Notes: generated from the sequence alone by a model not told the origin. A stretch of 64,000 nucleotides of DNA from Desulfosporosinus hippei DSM 8344 (GCF_900100785.1 NZ_FNCP01000006.1:124001-188000); one strand, 5' to 3'; positions 10,151-17,825 are shown, counted from the first letter of the stretch. A program made the numbers and translations.

Positions 10151-10368
10151 TGGGTAGCTAATTTAAGCCTAAGCTAAGGAAAATAAAACCGGTTATGATT
10201 TTTATTCTTCTTTGAACCCTGCTGCTTTTGAAAACCTTGCTACATCTATGGATGAAGAAGATAAGTAAAGAATACCAAGCTAAAGACACAATTGAATATA
10301 ACATTGTCAAAGATAACGATTGAACTAATACATTAGAATAGTTGTGAATAAACTGAGGGAAAAAAGAT
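10151..10368. other. Gene-poor stretch, probable decayed DNA
   Basis: No complete gene is visible. A frame ending at the TAA in 10266-10268 reads KTGYDFYSSLNPAAFENL before DEEDK and stop, which looks like the tail of a protein, but an upstream stop leaves under 40 codons. I could not assign it to a family. Confidence 0.35.
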
Positions 10369-10461
10369 ATGAAAAATAAGGCCGCCTTAGGATTTGTGAC
10401 GCTGGAAGTAAAACCTTTGAGAAAAGACTTTATTATTGCTTCTGTACGTATTGATGAGTAG
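10369..10461 (+). CDS. Possible 30-residue ORF, unknown
   Basis: ATG 10369 follows GAGGGA with 8 bases spacing and starts MKNKAALGFVTLEVKP; it runs 30 codons to TAG. The good ribosome binding site is its only support. Its last 29 bases overlap the end of the LysE fragment on the other strand, which suggests that both are broken at this point, and that this is the start of a truncated gene. Function unknown. Confidence 0.3.
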   Translation: MKNKAALGFVTLEVKPLRKDFIIASVRIDE

Positions 10462-10798
10462 TATCACTTCTACCGGGCACATCATCAATATCTTTTAAAT
10501 CATTTTTATAAGCAGAATATAAGCTAATAGCCCCAAGAGTTGCCAGGTATCCTGCACCTAAAAGTTTAACTGTCTGAAATATCTCTGATGATTTAATGAT
10601 CAATATGGATAGACCTATGGAAAAGAGAATAGCGTGAACGTAAAGACCGGAAATAAAGCCAACTACGTTATAGAGTCCCGCTTTCTTACCATATAGACTA
10701 ACTGATTGGGCGACTAATATAGTATTTGGACCAGGAATCATAACGAGTATAGTTACTAACCCCATAAAGGAAATTAGTTCGGATGCCGAGAAATTCAA
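10433..10798 (-). pseudogene. Truncated LysE-family amino acid exporter
   Basis: LysE/RhtB exporters have about 200 residues in six membrane helices. This frame keeps the N-terminal half: FSASELISFMGLVTILVMIPGPNTILVAQS with the hallmark PGPN, the YGKKAGLYNVVGFISG loop, and the third helix GAGYLATLGAISLY. It then runs into a short polar tail and stops near residue 121, so the second helical bundle is missing. TTG 10798 behind AAAGGG gives a start that fits the family (LNFSASEL); the frame is open to ATG 10843. It is probably nonfunctional, as half of the transporter is lost. Confidence 0.68.
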
Positions 10799-10930
10799 AA
10801 GATCATCCCTTTCAATGGATCGCAGTTTTCGATAAAAGGTCATACAACCAAATTATAGTTATTATACCTCAAAACGCTTGTAAATTGACCAATATTAATA
10901 ATTAGAAATCACAAAAAGTGAAGGCACCCA

Positions 10931-10967
10931 ATTTATCGAATAGAATATTGCATTCTACGATAAATTA
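10931..10967. repeat. Imperfect 37-base palindrome
   Basis: AATTTATCG and CGATAAATT form the outer arms, TAGAAT and ATTCTA the inner arms, with a two-base bulge and a 5-base loop. It lies between the truncated LysE gene and the structured element at 11099. No T-run follows on either strand, so it is not an ordinary terminator. Confidence 0.6.
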
Positions 10968-11098
10968 TTGTATGACGTGTAGGGTATCTTTTTGCGAACC
11001 TTAGAAAAGATACAAAGTTAACGACTCGTGCGATTCAATACATAATGCAGGACTGAATTTTGTAGGTATTTTCTTTAGTAATCAGTGAAAGGTTGGTA

Positions 11099-11166
11099 GA
11101 TAACGAATCCCCTAGTAGTAGGGTCAAATTCGTCAGTACTGACGAATTTGAGCTGCCCCGTTATCC
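11099..11166. repeat. Nested inverted-repeat element with 28-base perfect palindrome
   Basis: Positions 11124-11151 are a perfect palindrome without loop; each 14-base arm reads TCAAATTCGTCAGT. It is enclosed by GATAACG at 11099-11105 and CGTTATC at 11160-11166, and one side also carries a small CCCTAGTAGTAGGG hairpin. No ORF overlaps it. It could be an operator for a dimeric regulator, the end of a lost mobile element or a folded RNA. Confidence 0.65.
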
Positions 11167-11266
11167 ATTTTGATTCCCGCATTTTAATAGTTTTAATAAC
11201 AGCATATGTAGGCTTGTTCCGCGTGGTGAAGGCTAATCCCCATAATCCATAGAAAATTTATAATAA

Positions 11267-11941
11267 TTACTTTTCAATAACAAATAATCCATCTTCCTCT
11301 CGCCATTCTGCATAAAAAATATTATTAATATCGGTATAGCCCTGTAGTTTCAGCTCATTTCTAAGCCAAGATTCACTTAGGTTAGCTTTTAGTAACTCAT
11401 CTGAGAGTATTGTTCCATCACTTACAAGAAGCTTGGGTAGTGATTTGCTTTTGAAAGGAATTTTGAGATCGCTTAGTGTCGGGGTATCAAATTCAGGTTT
11501 TCTTAAAACGGTCAAAGACCCATTTGCTTCGAGGATAGCATATTCAACTTCCCGAACAGAAAAAACATCTTTAATCCTTAGCAGATTAAGTAGTTCATTA
11601 ATGTTCATACGGTTTTTTTTAAGGGCTTGGCGGTTAATGACTCCCTTTTGAATAACTAGAGAAGGTGTTCCCTCCAGAAGGTTTCTAAATAAAATGGACT
11701 TTTGACCTAAAAATTGAATTGCAAAGATTAGGAGTCCCCAAACAGTAATGGCATAAAAGACTTTTACTATGCCGGTGTCGTCGTCATAGATGGCATTCCC
11801 TAGAAGCTCACCCATGATTAGAGCTGAAATAAAGTCAAAAGCAGTGAGTTGTGTTATTTGAGTTTTACCTAAAAATCTCGTAACTAGTAATAAACTAAAA
11901 AAACCAAAGATCAGCTCTACTGTCAATTGCCCAAAGTCCAT
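11267..11941 (-). CDS. DUF421 membrane protein (YetF-like)
   Basis: A 224-residue protein with three N-terminal membrane helices (about 5-25, 35-52 and 60-80) and a soluble C-terminal part. The helix-linked segments TRFLGKTQITQLTAFDFI and ALIMGELLGNAIYDD, and the later LLRIKDVFSVREVEYAILEANGSLTVL, are typical of DUF421. Related B. subtilis proteins (YetF, YdfS, YrbG and others) are linked to spores or the envelope; the biochemical role is unknown. ATG 11941 is preceded by AGGAG in the minus sense. It is a single gene in the accessory stretch. Confidence 0.88.
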   Translation of the reverse strand: MDFGQLTVELIFGFFSLLLVTRFLGKTQITQLTAFDFISALIMGELLGNAIYDDDTGIVKVFYAITVWGLLIFAIQFLGQKSILFRNLLEGTPSLVIQKGVINRQALKKNRMNINELLNLLRIKDVFSVREVEYAILEANGSLTVLRKPEFDTPTLSDLKIPFKSKSLPKLLVSDGTILSDELLKANLSESWLRNELKLQGYTDINNIFYAEWREEDGLFVIEK

Positions 11942-12054
11942 AACTAGAACACTCCTTTTTTCACCTATGCAGATAGATTAAACGATAACTATAGGAATAT
12001 ACCCTAATGGAGTAAATCAACAGTATTCACTGCTGGAGGAGCTTCCTCAAGCAC

Positions 12055-12083
12055 AAAAAATAGGCACCGTGGTGCCTATTTTT
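12055..12083 (-). terminator. Terminator of the magnesium operon (likely bidirectional)
   Basis: AAAAATAGGCACC and GGTGCCTATTTTT form a near-perfect stem with a GT loop, with A/T tracts on both sides, so it can work on either strand. It ends the NRAMP transcript coming from the right. Confidence 0.85.
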
Positions 12084-12122
12084 CATACTCGAAAAAGCTT
12101 TCATATTGAACTAGAAGGTTGG

Positions 12123-13385
12123 CTACAATCCTATGCTTCTGAAAGCATTAGTGGCTAATTCAGGGAACAGGGTAGATAGTAGCAAAAGTAGAGAAAGTAA
12201 AACTAGGATTAAAGTGAATGTCCAAGCGATAATATTAAAAAACGTAGAATTAACATATTCCCCCATGATACTTTTTTTGCTGGCGATAAGAACCATGAAG
12301 ATTAAAATAGGAGGTAAAAGAGCCCCGTTAACCACTTGAGTCGTCAACATAACATGATATAAGGATAACCCAGGCCATAAGACAATAGCTGCTCCTAAGA
12401 CAATTAAGATAGTATATAGACTGAAAAATACCGGGGCTTCTCTATAAGACTTGCTGATCCCGTGTTCAAAACCGAAGGCTTCACAAACAGCATAAGCAGT
12501 ACTGAGTGGCAGCACGAAGGCTGCTAACATTGAAGCACCGAGTAAGCCAAAGCCAAACAATAAACTGGCATATTCTCCGGCTAAAGGTTTTAGCGCTAGA
12601 GCAGCATCCTTAGCAGTTTCTATGGGGATATTATTGGCAAAAAGAGTAGCGGCAGTGGATACGATAATAAAGAAGGCAATGAATCCGGTAAAGAAGGTTC
12701 CGATCAAGACATCCCAGCGTGTATAGCGATAATCTTGAGCAGTGATTCCCTTATCGACGACTGAAGACTGAACATAGAATTGTCCCCAAGGTGTAATCGT
12801 GGTTCCTATGACCCCGACAACCATGAGCAGAAAGGCGGGGGTTCCCAAGAGGGTGGGAGTGATAGATTCGACGAAGACTTGCGGCCAAGGCGGTTTGACC
12901 ATAATCCCGGAAATAACATAACTAAAAAATGTTAAGCATAAAAACAGAAGGATTTTCTCCATTTTGGCATAATCTGTTTTGATGACAAGCCACCAAATTA
13001 TAAAGGCCATAATCGGAACGGAGAGATATTTATTCACACCAAATATTTCGAAGCTTGTGGCAATCCCCGAGAATTCAGAGGTGGTTGTCCCCAAATTAGC
13101 AATTAAGAGGACGCTCATTGCAAAAAATGCCCATTTGACTCCGAAGTTTTCCCGGATTAAATCTGAGAGTCCCCGGCCGGTTACTGCACCCGTTCGGGCT
13201 GAGATTTCTTGAGCAATGGCCAGGAGAACAGTACTTATCAGCATGGTAAAGATAAGGGAGTAGCCATATTTAGCCCCTGCTGCAGCATAAGTTGCGATTC
13301 CACCGGCATCGTTATCAGCAAAGGCCGTAACCATTCCCGGCCCCATGATAGCAAAAAACAAGGCAAAACGTGCTTTTAAGTTCAT
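12123..13385 (-). CDS. NRAMP-related metal transporter, probably for magnesium
   Basis: A 420-residue, eleven-helix SLC11/NRAMP-fold importer. Classical manganese/iron NRAMPs have DPGN in helix 1 and MPH in helix 6. Here helix 1 reads FADNDAGGIAT (Asp 26 kept, Pro and Asn replaced) and helix 6 reads TTITPWGQFYVQS, so the thioether of the Met ligand is absent. NRAMP-related proteins lacking that Met are known as Mg2+ transporters (NRMT), and members under M-box control have been described in Clostridium. Its gene overlaps the upstream MgtE_N/CBS gene by 4 bases and shares the M-box leader, which supports Mg2+ rather than Mn2+. The substrate remains inference. Confidence 0.85.
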   Translation of the reverse strand: MNLKARFALFFAIMGPGMVTAFADNDAGGIATYAAAGAKYGYSLIFTMLISTVLLAIAQEISARTGAVTGRGLSDLIRENFGVKWAFFAMSVLLIANLGTTTSEFSGIATSFEIFGVNKYLSVPIMAFIIWWLVIKTDYAKMEKILLFLCLTFFSYVISGIMVKPPWPQVFVESITPTLLGTPAFLLMVVGVIGTTITPWGQFYVQSSVVDKGITAQDYRYTRWDVLIGTFFTGFIAFFIIVSTAATLFANNIPIETAKDAALALKPLAGEYASLLFGFGLLGASMLAAFVLPLSTAYAVCEAFGFEHGISKSYREAPVFFSLYTILIVLGAAIVLWPGLSLYHVMLTTQVVNGALLPPILIFMVLIASKKSIMGEYVNSTFFNIIAWTFTLILVLLSLLLLLSTLFPELATNAFRSIGL

Positions 13386-14680
13386 TCGCTATGCCCTCCT
13401 TTCGCTTGGCGCCGGCGGGCAATCAAGGTGGAGTAAATTTCCACCCGAGGTCGGTCGGGCATCAATAGTTCTAAGACATCGTCAACGGTGATGATCCCCA
13501 AGATATGATCTTGGTCATCCACGACAGGCACTGCCAGTAAACCATATTTATGAATTGTATCGGCCACCTTTTCGTGATCGTCGTAAGGAGAGATCTTAAC
13601 AACTTTAGTATGCATTAAATCTTTAAGTGTAGTTTCAGGGGAGGCAATAATCAGCTCCCGGAGGGAAAGAACACCCTCTAGGGTTTCTTGCTCATCCACG
13701 ACATATAAATAATAGATAGTTTCTGCCTCAGGAGCTAAGCGTCTTAGTTCGTTAATTGCTTGCTCAGCAGTAAGCCAAATCGGCAATCCAATAAATTCTG
13801 TTGTCATAAGAGAACCGGCAGTGTCTTCTTCGTACTGCATTAATTCGCGAACATCTTCGGCATCGTCCGATTCCATTAAACTTAGAAGCTCTTCGGATTT
13901 CTCTGAGGATAATTCACTTAGAATGTCAGCTGCCTCATCAGGTGGCATTTCCTCTAAAATATCAGAAGCTCGTTCCTCATCCATTTGGGTAATAACTTCA
14001 ACCTGTACATCTAATTCCATCTCAGTTAACGCGTCAATGGCCTGTTGAGAATCCAAAGAGTCAAGGAAAGCAGCTCTTTGCTTATAGTCCATGTCTTCTA
14101 TCAGATCCGCGATATCTGCAGGATGAAGTTGACGAAGCTGCTCTTTTTCACGAGTGAGCTGAAGAGCTGAAGTCCTGTTTTCCAAAGGTTTAATAAACTG
14201 GCAACCAACAAACTTATTATCTAGGCGACTTAATAAGAACTCTGCCCCTAATCTTCGGAATAAGCCACGCACACCAATATCTACTGCTACTAAAACAATA
14301 TAATTGTGACCTTCCCGAGCCACCCAAGACAATGAAATGTCATTGACCCGTACTATTCTTGAGCCTTCTAAGTCGATGATTTGTTTATCTAACAGCCATT
14401 TACCTATAAACGTTTCATCCTCATGTATAGGGCAGGTTAATTTGGGATTAAACGCTGTATTAAGCCTCATTCCGTTATGATCCCAGGAATCGACTAACTT
14501 AATGGGAATTAAGTCATGTGCCCCTTTTGTGTAACGAATACCTGTAACATGAGGAGAGACACTATCCCAACGGATTGCCATATCCAGTAATCGACCAACC
14601 CGATGTCCTTTAGCATCTCTAATGGGTTTGTTAAGTAATTGACTAAAATAAAATTCTCCTAATACTCTTAAGTCCTCCAT
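13382..14680 (-). CDS. MgtE N-domain/CBS-pair protein without membrane part
   Basis: A soluble 432-residue protein. Residues 1-170 form two PRC-barrel-like units (LLNKPIRDAKGHRVGRLLDM, then IIDLEGSRIVRVNDI). About 190-305 is the MgtE N domain, a superhelix with the LHPADIADLIEDMD start and repeats such as EMPPDEAADILSEL. About 305-420 is a CBS pair. In the MgtE channel the N and CBS domains sense cytosolic Mg2+ and close the pore; this protein has no pore. Translational coupling to the NRAMP-related gene suggests that it senses Mg2+ for that transporter (inference). ATG 14680 has a strong AAAGGAGG site. Confidence 0.9.
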   Translation of the reverse strand: MEDLRVLGEFYFSQLLNKPIRDAKGHRVGRLLDMAIRWDSVSPHVTGIRYTKGAHDLIPIKLVDSWDHNGMRLNTAFNPKLTCPIHEDETFIGKWLLDKQIIDLEGSRIVRVNDISLSWVAREGHNYIVLVAVDIGVRGLFRRLGAEFLLSRLDNKFVGCQFIKPLENRTSALQLTREKEQLRQLHPADIADLIEDMDYKQRAAFLDSLDSQQAIDALTEMELDVQVEVITQMDEERASDILEEMPPDEAADILSELSSEKSEELLSLMESDDAEDVRELMQYEEDTAGSLMTTEFIGLPIWLTAEQAINELRRLAPEAETIYYLYVVDEQETLEGVLSLRELIIASPETTLKDLMHTKVVKISPYDDHEKVADTIHKYGLLAVPVVDDQDHILGIITVDDVLELLMPDRPRVEIYSTLIARRRQAKGGHSE

Positions 14681-14694
14681 TTAACTTCCTCCTT

Positions 14695-14781
14695 TCAGCA
14701 ACGGAGGTCTGGCACCATCGGAAAAATCGAGATGATTCGGTTTAAGAACTGGAAACGCGAGTGATAAGGGCCAGAATCCAT
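14695..14781 (-). CDS. 28-residue leader ORF between M-box and MgtE-N gene
   Basis: Behind a near-ideal AAAGGAGGTGG site, ATG 14781 opens a 28-codon frame that starts MDSGPYHSRFQF and ends PMVPDLRC before TGA. The stop lies at the edge of the AAAGGAGG site of the next gene, 14 bases from its start, so ribosomes on the short ORF would affect initiation downstream. Its position resembles Mg2+-linked leader peptides such as MgtL of Salmonella, but the sequence is not related as far as I can see. It may be a regulatory ORF or a tiny protein; the ribosome binding site is the main evidence. Confidence 0.55.
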   Translation of the reverse strand: MDSGPYHSRFQFLNRIISIFPMVPDLRC

Positions 14782-14821
14782 AAAATCCACCTCCTTTAAT
14801 GTTCGGAAAAACTAATGGGGT

Positions 14822-14857
14822 AAAAGAAAAAGACCTCTATGCCAAAATAGAAGGTCT
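14822..14857 (-). terminator. M-box expression-platform terminator
   Basis: On the minus strand AGACCTTCTA and TAGAGGTCT form a stem with one bulge, followed by TTTTTCTTTT. It lies 25 bases after the aptamer and should form when Mg2+ is bound. Confidence 0.85.
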
Positions 14858-14881
14858 GCAAACACAAGTTCGACCTCCCTA

Positions 14882-15031
14882 CTCGTTGAGCTTTAGCACT
14901 GCATAGCGTAGAGGGATCTCAGCCACCTTAAGTAAAACCTTATGTCGGTAGTACCTGTTCTACCCAATTGGCGTCTCTCGACATTTCTGGGCAGTGGCGT
15001 ATGTCTATGCAGGAGCCTCACCTAACAGAGA
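14882..15031 (-). ncRNA. M-box (ykoK) magnesium riboswitch aptamer
   Basis: On the minus strand the leader contains the conserved M-box blocks in order: GTTAGGTGAGGCTCCT, then ACTGCCCAGAAATGTCGAGA, GACGCCAATTGGGT, CGACATAAGG, and the closing CAGTGCTAAAGCTCAACGAG. P1 closes through the CTCTGTT and AACGAG ends. This class binds several Mg2+ ions and stops transcription of Mg2+ uptake genes when Mg2+ is plentiful. Together with the terminator at 14822-14857 it controls the leader ORF, the MgtE_N/CBS gene and the NRAMP-related gene. Confidence 0.95.
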
Positions 15032-15056
15032 ATATAAATTTTCCCGGTGACACCTC

Positions 15057-15086
15057 ATTATATGTACAATCTAGCAAATTCGTCAA
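15057..15086 (-). promoter_or_regulatory. Promoter of the M-box operon
   Basis: On the minus strand TTGACG (15081-15086) and a perfect TATAAT (15057-15062) have an 18-base spacer, and the aptamer begins about 25 bases downstream. The -35 region contains CAAATTCGTCA (plus strand), which also forms most of each arm of the palindrome at 11124. Confidence 0.82.
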
Positions 15087-15230
15087 CATCCTTCGGGAAT
15101 AATTAGGATTATCCTTAAAGATTATTTTTTGAATACCTGTATAAGGGTTTCAGATTAAATTTTAAAAAGATTACAACACAAAATATTGAAGAAAAAACCT
15201 TAAGAAGGCCCCTTTATAAAGTTTTAGTCT

Positions 15231-15260
15231 TTGCCATTCCTCTTATTTTTGTGTTATAAT
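15231..15260 (+). promoter_or_regulatory. Promoter of the SCIFF operon
   Basis: TTGCCA at 15231-15236 and TATAAT at 15255-15260 are separated by 18 bases, about 50 bases before the SCIFF start codon. Confidence 0.7.
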
Positions 15261-15313
15261 TTAAAAATGAATCAAATTAAATGACGTGATAGACTCGAGA
15301 GGAGGGTGTTTGA

Positions 15314-15454
15314 ATGGCAAAACACATTCAGACCATTGTGAAAGCAAACTTAAGTTCTACTGTGAAAACCGGAGGATGTGGCAAGTGCCAGACCTCTTGT
15401 CAATCTGCTTGTAAGACGTCGTGCACTGTTGGAAACCAAGTGTGTGTTAAATAA
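15314..15454 (+). CDS. scfA: SCIFF ranthipeptide precursor
   Basis: A 46-residue ribosomally made peptide of the SCIFF family (six cysteines in forty-five residues). The leader MAKHIQTIVKANL is the conserved recognition part, and the core carries six Cys in the pattern GGCGKCQTSC, SACKTSC, NQVCVK. The neighbouring radical SAM enzyme forms thioether bonds from these Cys to non-alpha carbons of partner residues, giving a ranthipeptide. SCIFF is almost universal in Clostridia; a link to quorum sensing and metabolism has been reported in some species, but its general role is unsettled. ATG 15314 follows GAGGAGGG. Confidence 0.96.
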   Translation: MAKHIQTIVKANLSSTVKTGGCGKCQTSCQSACKTSCTVGNQVCVK

Positions 15455-15485
15455 GGCTTATAGGCTTAATTGCAACATAGGATAT

Positions 15486-15517
15486 CAGAACCCACCCGCA
15501 TACCGGGTTGGGTTCTG
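15486..15517 (+). terminator. Hairpin between SCIFF precursor and maturase
   Basis: AGAACCCA and TGGGTTCT, with an inner CCCG/CGGG pairing, are followed by GTTTCTG. It lies between scfA and scfB and probably acts as a partial terminator, letting the peptide be made in excess over its enzyme. Confidence 0.7.
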
Positions 15518-15554
15518 TTTCTGTTCATAAGGGTTATGGAAGAGAGGATTATTA

Positions 15555-17030
15555 ATGCTTGATTTATTGTCAAACAACGAATATTCGGTTAAAAAAAATG
15601 TGCATAGTTATCGTCAAGGAGATTTATTCATCGCTCACGACGTCAATTCCGGATCCCTGCACATTCTTGATGAAGACACGTATGAGGTACTGAAAGCTGT
15701 CGAGGAGTTGCAGGAGGCCTCGAAACAAGTCAATGAAGAAGGGATTAGACAGCTTCTTTGGCAATCCGGCAATCAACTAACTGTAGAAGAACTTTCTGAA
15801 ATAGTTGGAGAACTGGGAGAACTACGCCAGCAAGGTACACTGTTTTCCAGAGAAGCAGATCAGGTGCTTCCGACGTACCCGGAAAAGCCGATTGTTAAAG
15901 CCATTTGTCTTCACGTGGCTCATGACTGCAATCTGCGCTGCAAATACTGTTTTGCAGAAACAGGTGCTTTTGGTGGAAGCAGAAGCATGATGGATTTGGA
16001 GACAGGCAAGAAGGGGATCGACTTTGTTTTAGATTTGTCTGGACATAGAAATCATTGTGAAGTGGATTTCTTCGGTGGTGAACCCTTGCTTAATTTCGGT
16101 TTAATTAGATCTCTGGTTGAATATGGGAGAAAGGCTGCAGCGGATCGGGATAAAACCATAAAATTCACGTTAACAACCAACGGGATATTATTAAATGATA
16201 AAATCCAGGAGTATCTCGAACAAGAGGACATCAGCGTTGTGTTAAGTTTAGACGGTCGCCCTGAAGTGCATGACCGAATGAGACCCTTTTCCGATGGCCG
16301 GGGAAGTTACGCTAAAGTCACCCCTCTAATCAAACAGTTTGCTGCGAAACGACCGGAAAGTTCACCTTACGCCTTAGGAACCTATTACTACGTTCGAGGG
16401 ACCTACACTCATTTCAACCCGGATTTTGATCAAGATGTCTTACACATGGCGGATTTAGGGATTAATCAAATCTCTGTTGAACCTGTCGTAGCCAGTCCGG
16501 AAGCACCCTACGCTTTCCAAGAAGGAGATCTTGAAAAAATATGTGAAGCCTATGATCGGCTGGGAGAGGAATATTTAAGCCGTCGTGGTCAAGATAAAGA
16601 GTTTAACTTTTTCCACTTTAATGTTGCCTTGGACCAGGGGCCTTGCATGATTAAACGGCTTTCGGGATGTGGCGCCGGGCATGAATATGTGGCAATTTCT
16701 CCAGAGGGCGATCTTTATCCTTGTCACCAGTTTGTTGGACAAGAGGACTATAAACTGGGATCCCTTTACGCTGAAAATCCGAATCAGCTCAAGGAAGAGA
16801 TAGTTAAGTCTTTTCGCTCCGCGCACATATATAAGAAGCCTCTTTGTCGTGAATGTTGGGCCCGCTTTGCTTGCAGCGGGGGATGTCACGCTGCTAACGT
16901 CTCCTTTACTAAAAGTCTAACAGATGTTTATACTTTAGGATGCGAGCTTCAGAAGAAGCGTCTGGAGGTAGCATTATACTTAAAGATCAAAGAAATCCAA
17001 CACAATCACAATCCCTTATCTCTTGTGTAG
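15555..17030 (+). CDS. scfB: SCIFF radical SAM maturase
   Basis: A 491-residue radical SAM/SPASM enzyme that installs thioether crosslinks in the SCIFF peptide. Residues 1-100 form a small peptide-binding (RRE-like) domain. The radical SAM cluster motif is CNLRCKYC near residues 125-132, with the GGEP motif (DFFGGEPLLNF) near 175 for SAM binding. The C-terminal SPASM region binds auxiliary clusters: CGAGHEYVAISPEGDLYPCHQ, then CRECWARFACSGGCHAAN, and a late Cys near 475. The length is typical. It is expressed with scfA from the same promoter, through the intervening hairpin. Confidence 0.95.
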   Translation: MLDLLSNNEYSVKKNVHSYRQGDLFIAHDVNSGSLHILDEDTYEVLKAVEELQEASKQVNEEGIRQLLWQSGNQLTVEELSEIVGELGELRQQGTLFSREADQVLPTYPEKPIVKAICLHVAHDCNLRCKYCFAETGAFGGSRSMMDLETGKKGIDFVLDLSGHRNHCEVDFFGGEPLLNFGLIRSLVEYGRKAAADRDKTIKFTLTTNGILLNDKIQEYLEQEDISVVLSLDGRPEVHDRMRPFSDGRGSYAKVTPLIKQFAAKRPESSPYALGTYYYVRGTYTHFNPDFDQDVLHMADLGINQISVEPVVASPEAPYAFQEGDLEKICEAYDRLGEEYLSRRGQDKEFNFFHFNVALDQGPCMIKRLSGCGAGHEYVAISPEGDLYPCHQFVGQEDYKLGSLYAENPNQLKEEIVKSFRSAHIYKKPLCRECWARFACSGGCHAANVSFTKSLTDVYTLGCELQKKRLEVALYLKIKEIQHNHNPLSLV

Positions 17031-17145
17031 AATAGTCACTGCTAAGTTAAAGAGAGTGGGATAACCCTTAAGATTAGAGGTTGGATGGTTTAAAGAGACA
17101 TGGTACAATGGTAACTGGGATTTAATGGTCAATGGAGGGATAAGT

Positions 17146-17811
17146 TTGAATAAAAGATCACAACGAATTTTTGCAGGTATTCTAGCAGTTTTAGTAAGTC
17201 TTGCGATGGTTGGGTCAGCATTTATTGGATATTTCTTCGACCAGACCCCCTCGGCTAATCCGGCGAACAATGCTACCGCCAATTTAGAGGCTAAATACCA
17301 ATCTCAGAAGGCGAGTATAGCTGCAATGGTTGAGCAGGAAAAAAGCACCCCGGAGAATATTCCTTTACTGACAGCTCTCGGTAATGAATATTATAATGCC
17401 GGTATGACAGCTCAAATGGTTGCGCCCACTGAAGTTCAGGAAAATTTCAAAAAGGCTGTTGAGGTTTACCAAAAGGTTTTGCAAACAAATAAAGATCCTA
17501 ATATTATCGTGGATATGGCCACATCTGCCTTTTACAGCGGGGATTATGAACTAGCCGAAAAGAGTTATAATGAGGCATTGACAATCAAGCCGGATTTTAT
17601 GACAGCAATGATCAACTATGGCATTTTCCTTTCTCAAGCAAAGCAGGATTGGACGGGAGCTATTAATTATTGGCAAAAGGCCTTGCCCCTGGCTCAAAAC
17701 AGTACCGACAAAGAACAAATCGAGGCAATGATTAGTCAGGCCCAAAGCCAACTCGGCACTAATCAAACGAACGACGGGTTGTCTAATCCCAACTTAAAAA
17801 ATGGTGAGTAA
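17146..17811 (+). CDS. Membrane-anchored TPR protein
   Basis: A 221-residue protein. After a basic start it has one membrane helix (about 10-32, ILAVLVSLAMVGSAFIGYFF), then a spacer and two to three tetratricopeptide-like repeats (ALGNEYYNAGMTAQ, ATSAFYSGDYELAEKSYNEALTIKPD, NYGIFLSQAKQDWTGAINYWQKAL). TPRs bind partner proteins, here on the outer face of the membrane. The start TTG 17146 has GGAGGG seven bases ahead; ATG 17125 is in frame but lacks a good site. It stands 14 bases ahead of the WalJ-like gene and is probably co-transcribed. The partner is unknown. Confidence 0.82.
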   Translation: MNKRSQRIFAGILAVLVSLAMVGSAFIGYFFDQTPSANPANNATANLEAKYQSQKASIAAMVEQEKSTPENIPLLTALGNEYYNAGMTAQMVAPTEVQENFKKAVEVYQKVLQTNKDPNIIVDMATSAFYSGDYELAEKSYNEALTIKPDFMTAMINYGIFLSQAKQDWTGAINYWQKALPLAQNSTDKEQIEAMISQAQSQLGTNQTNDGLSNPNLKNGE

Positions 17812-17825
17812 CGGAGGAACTAAAA

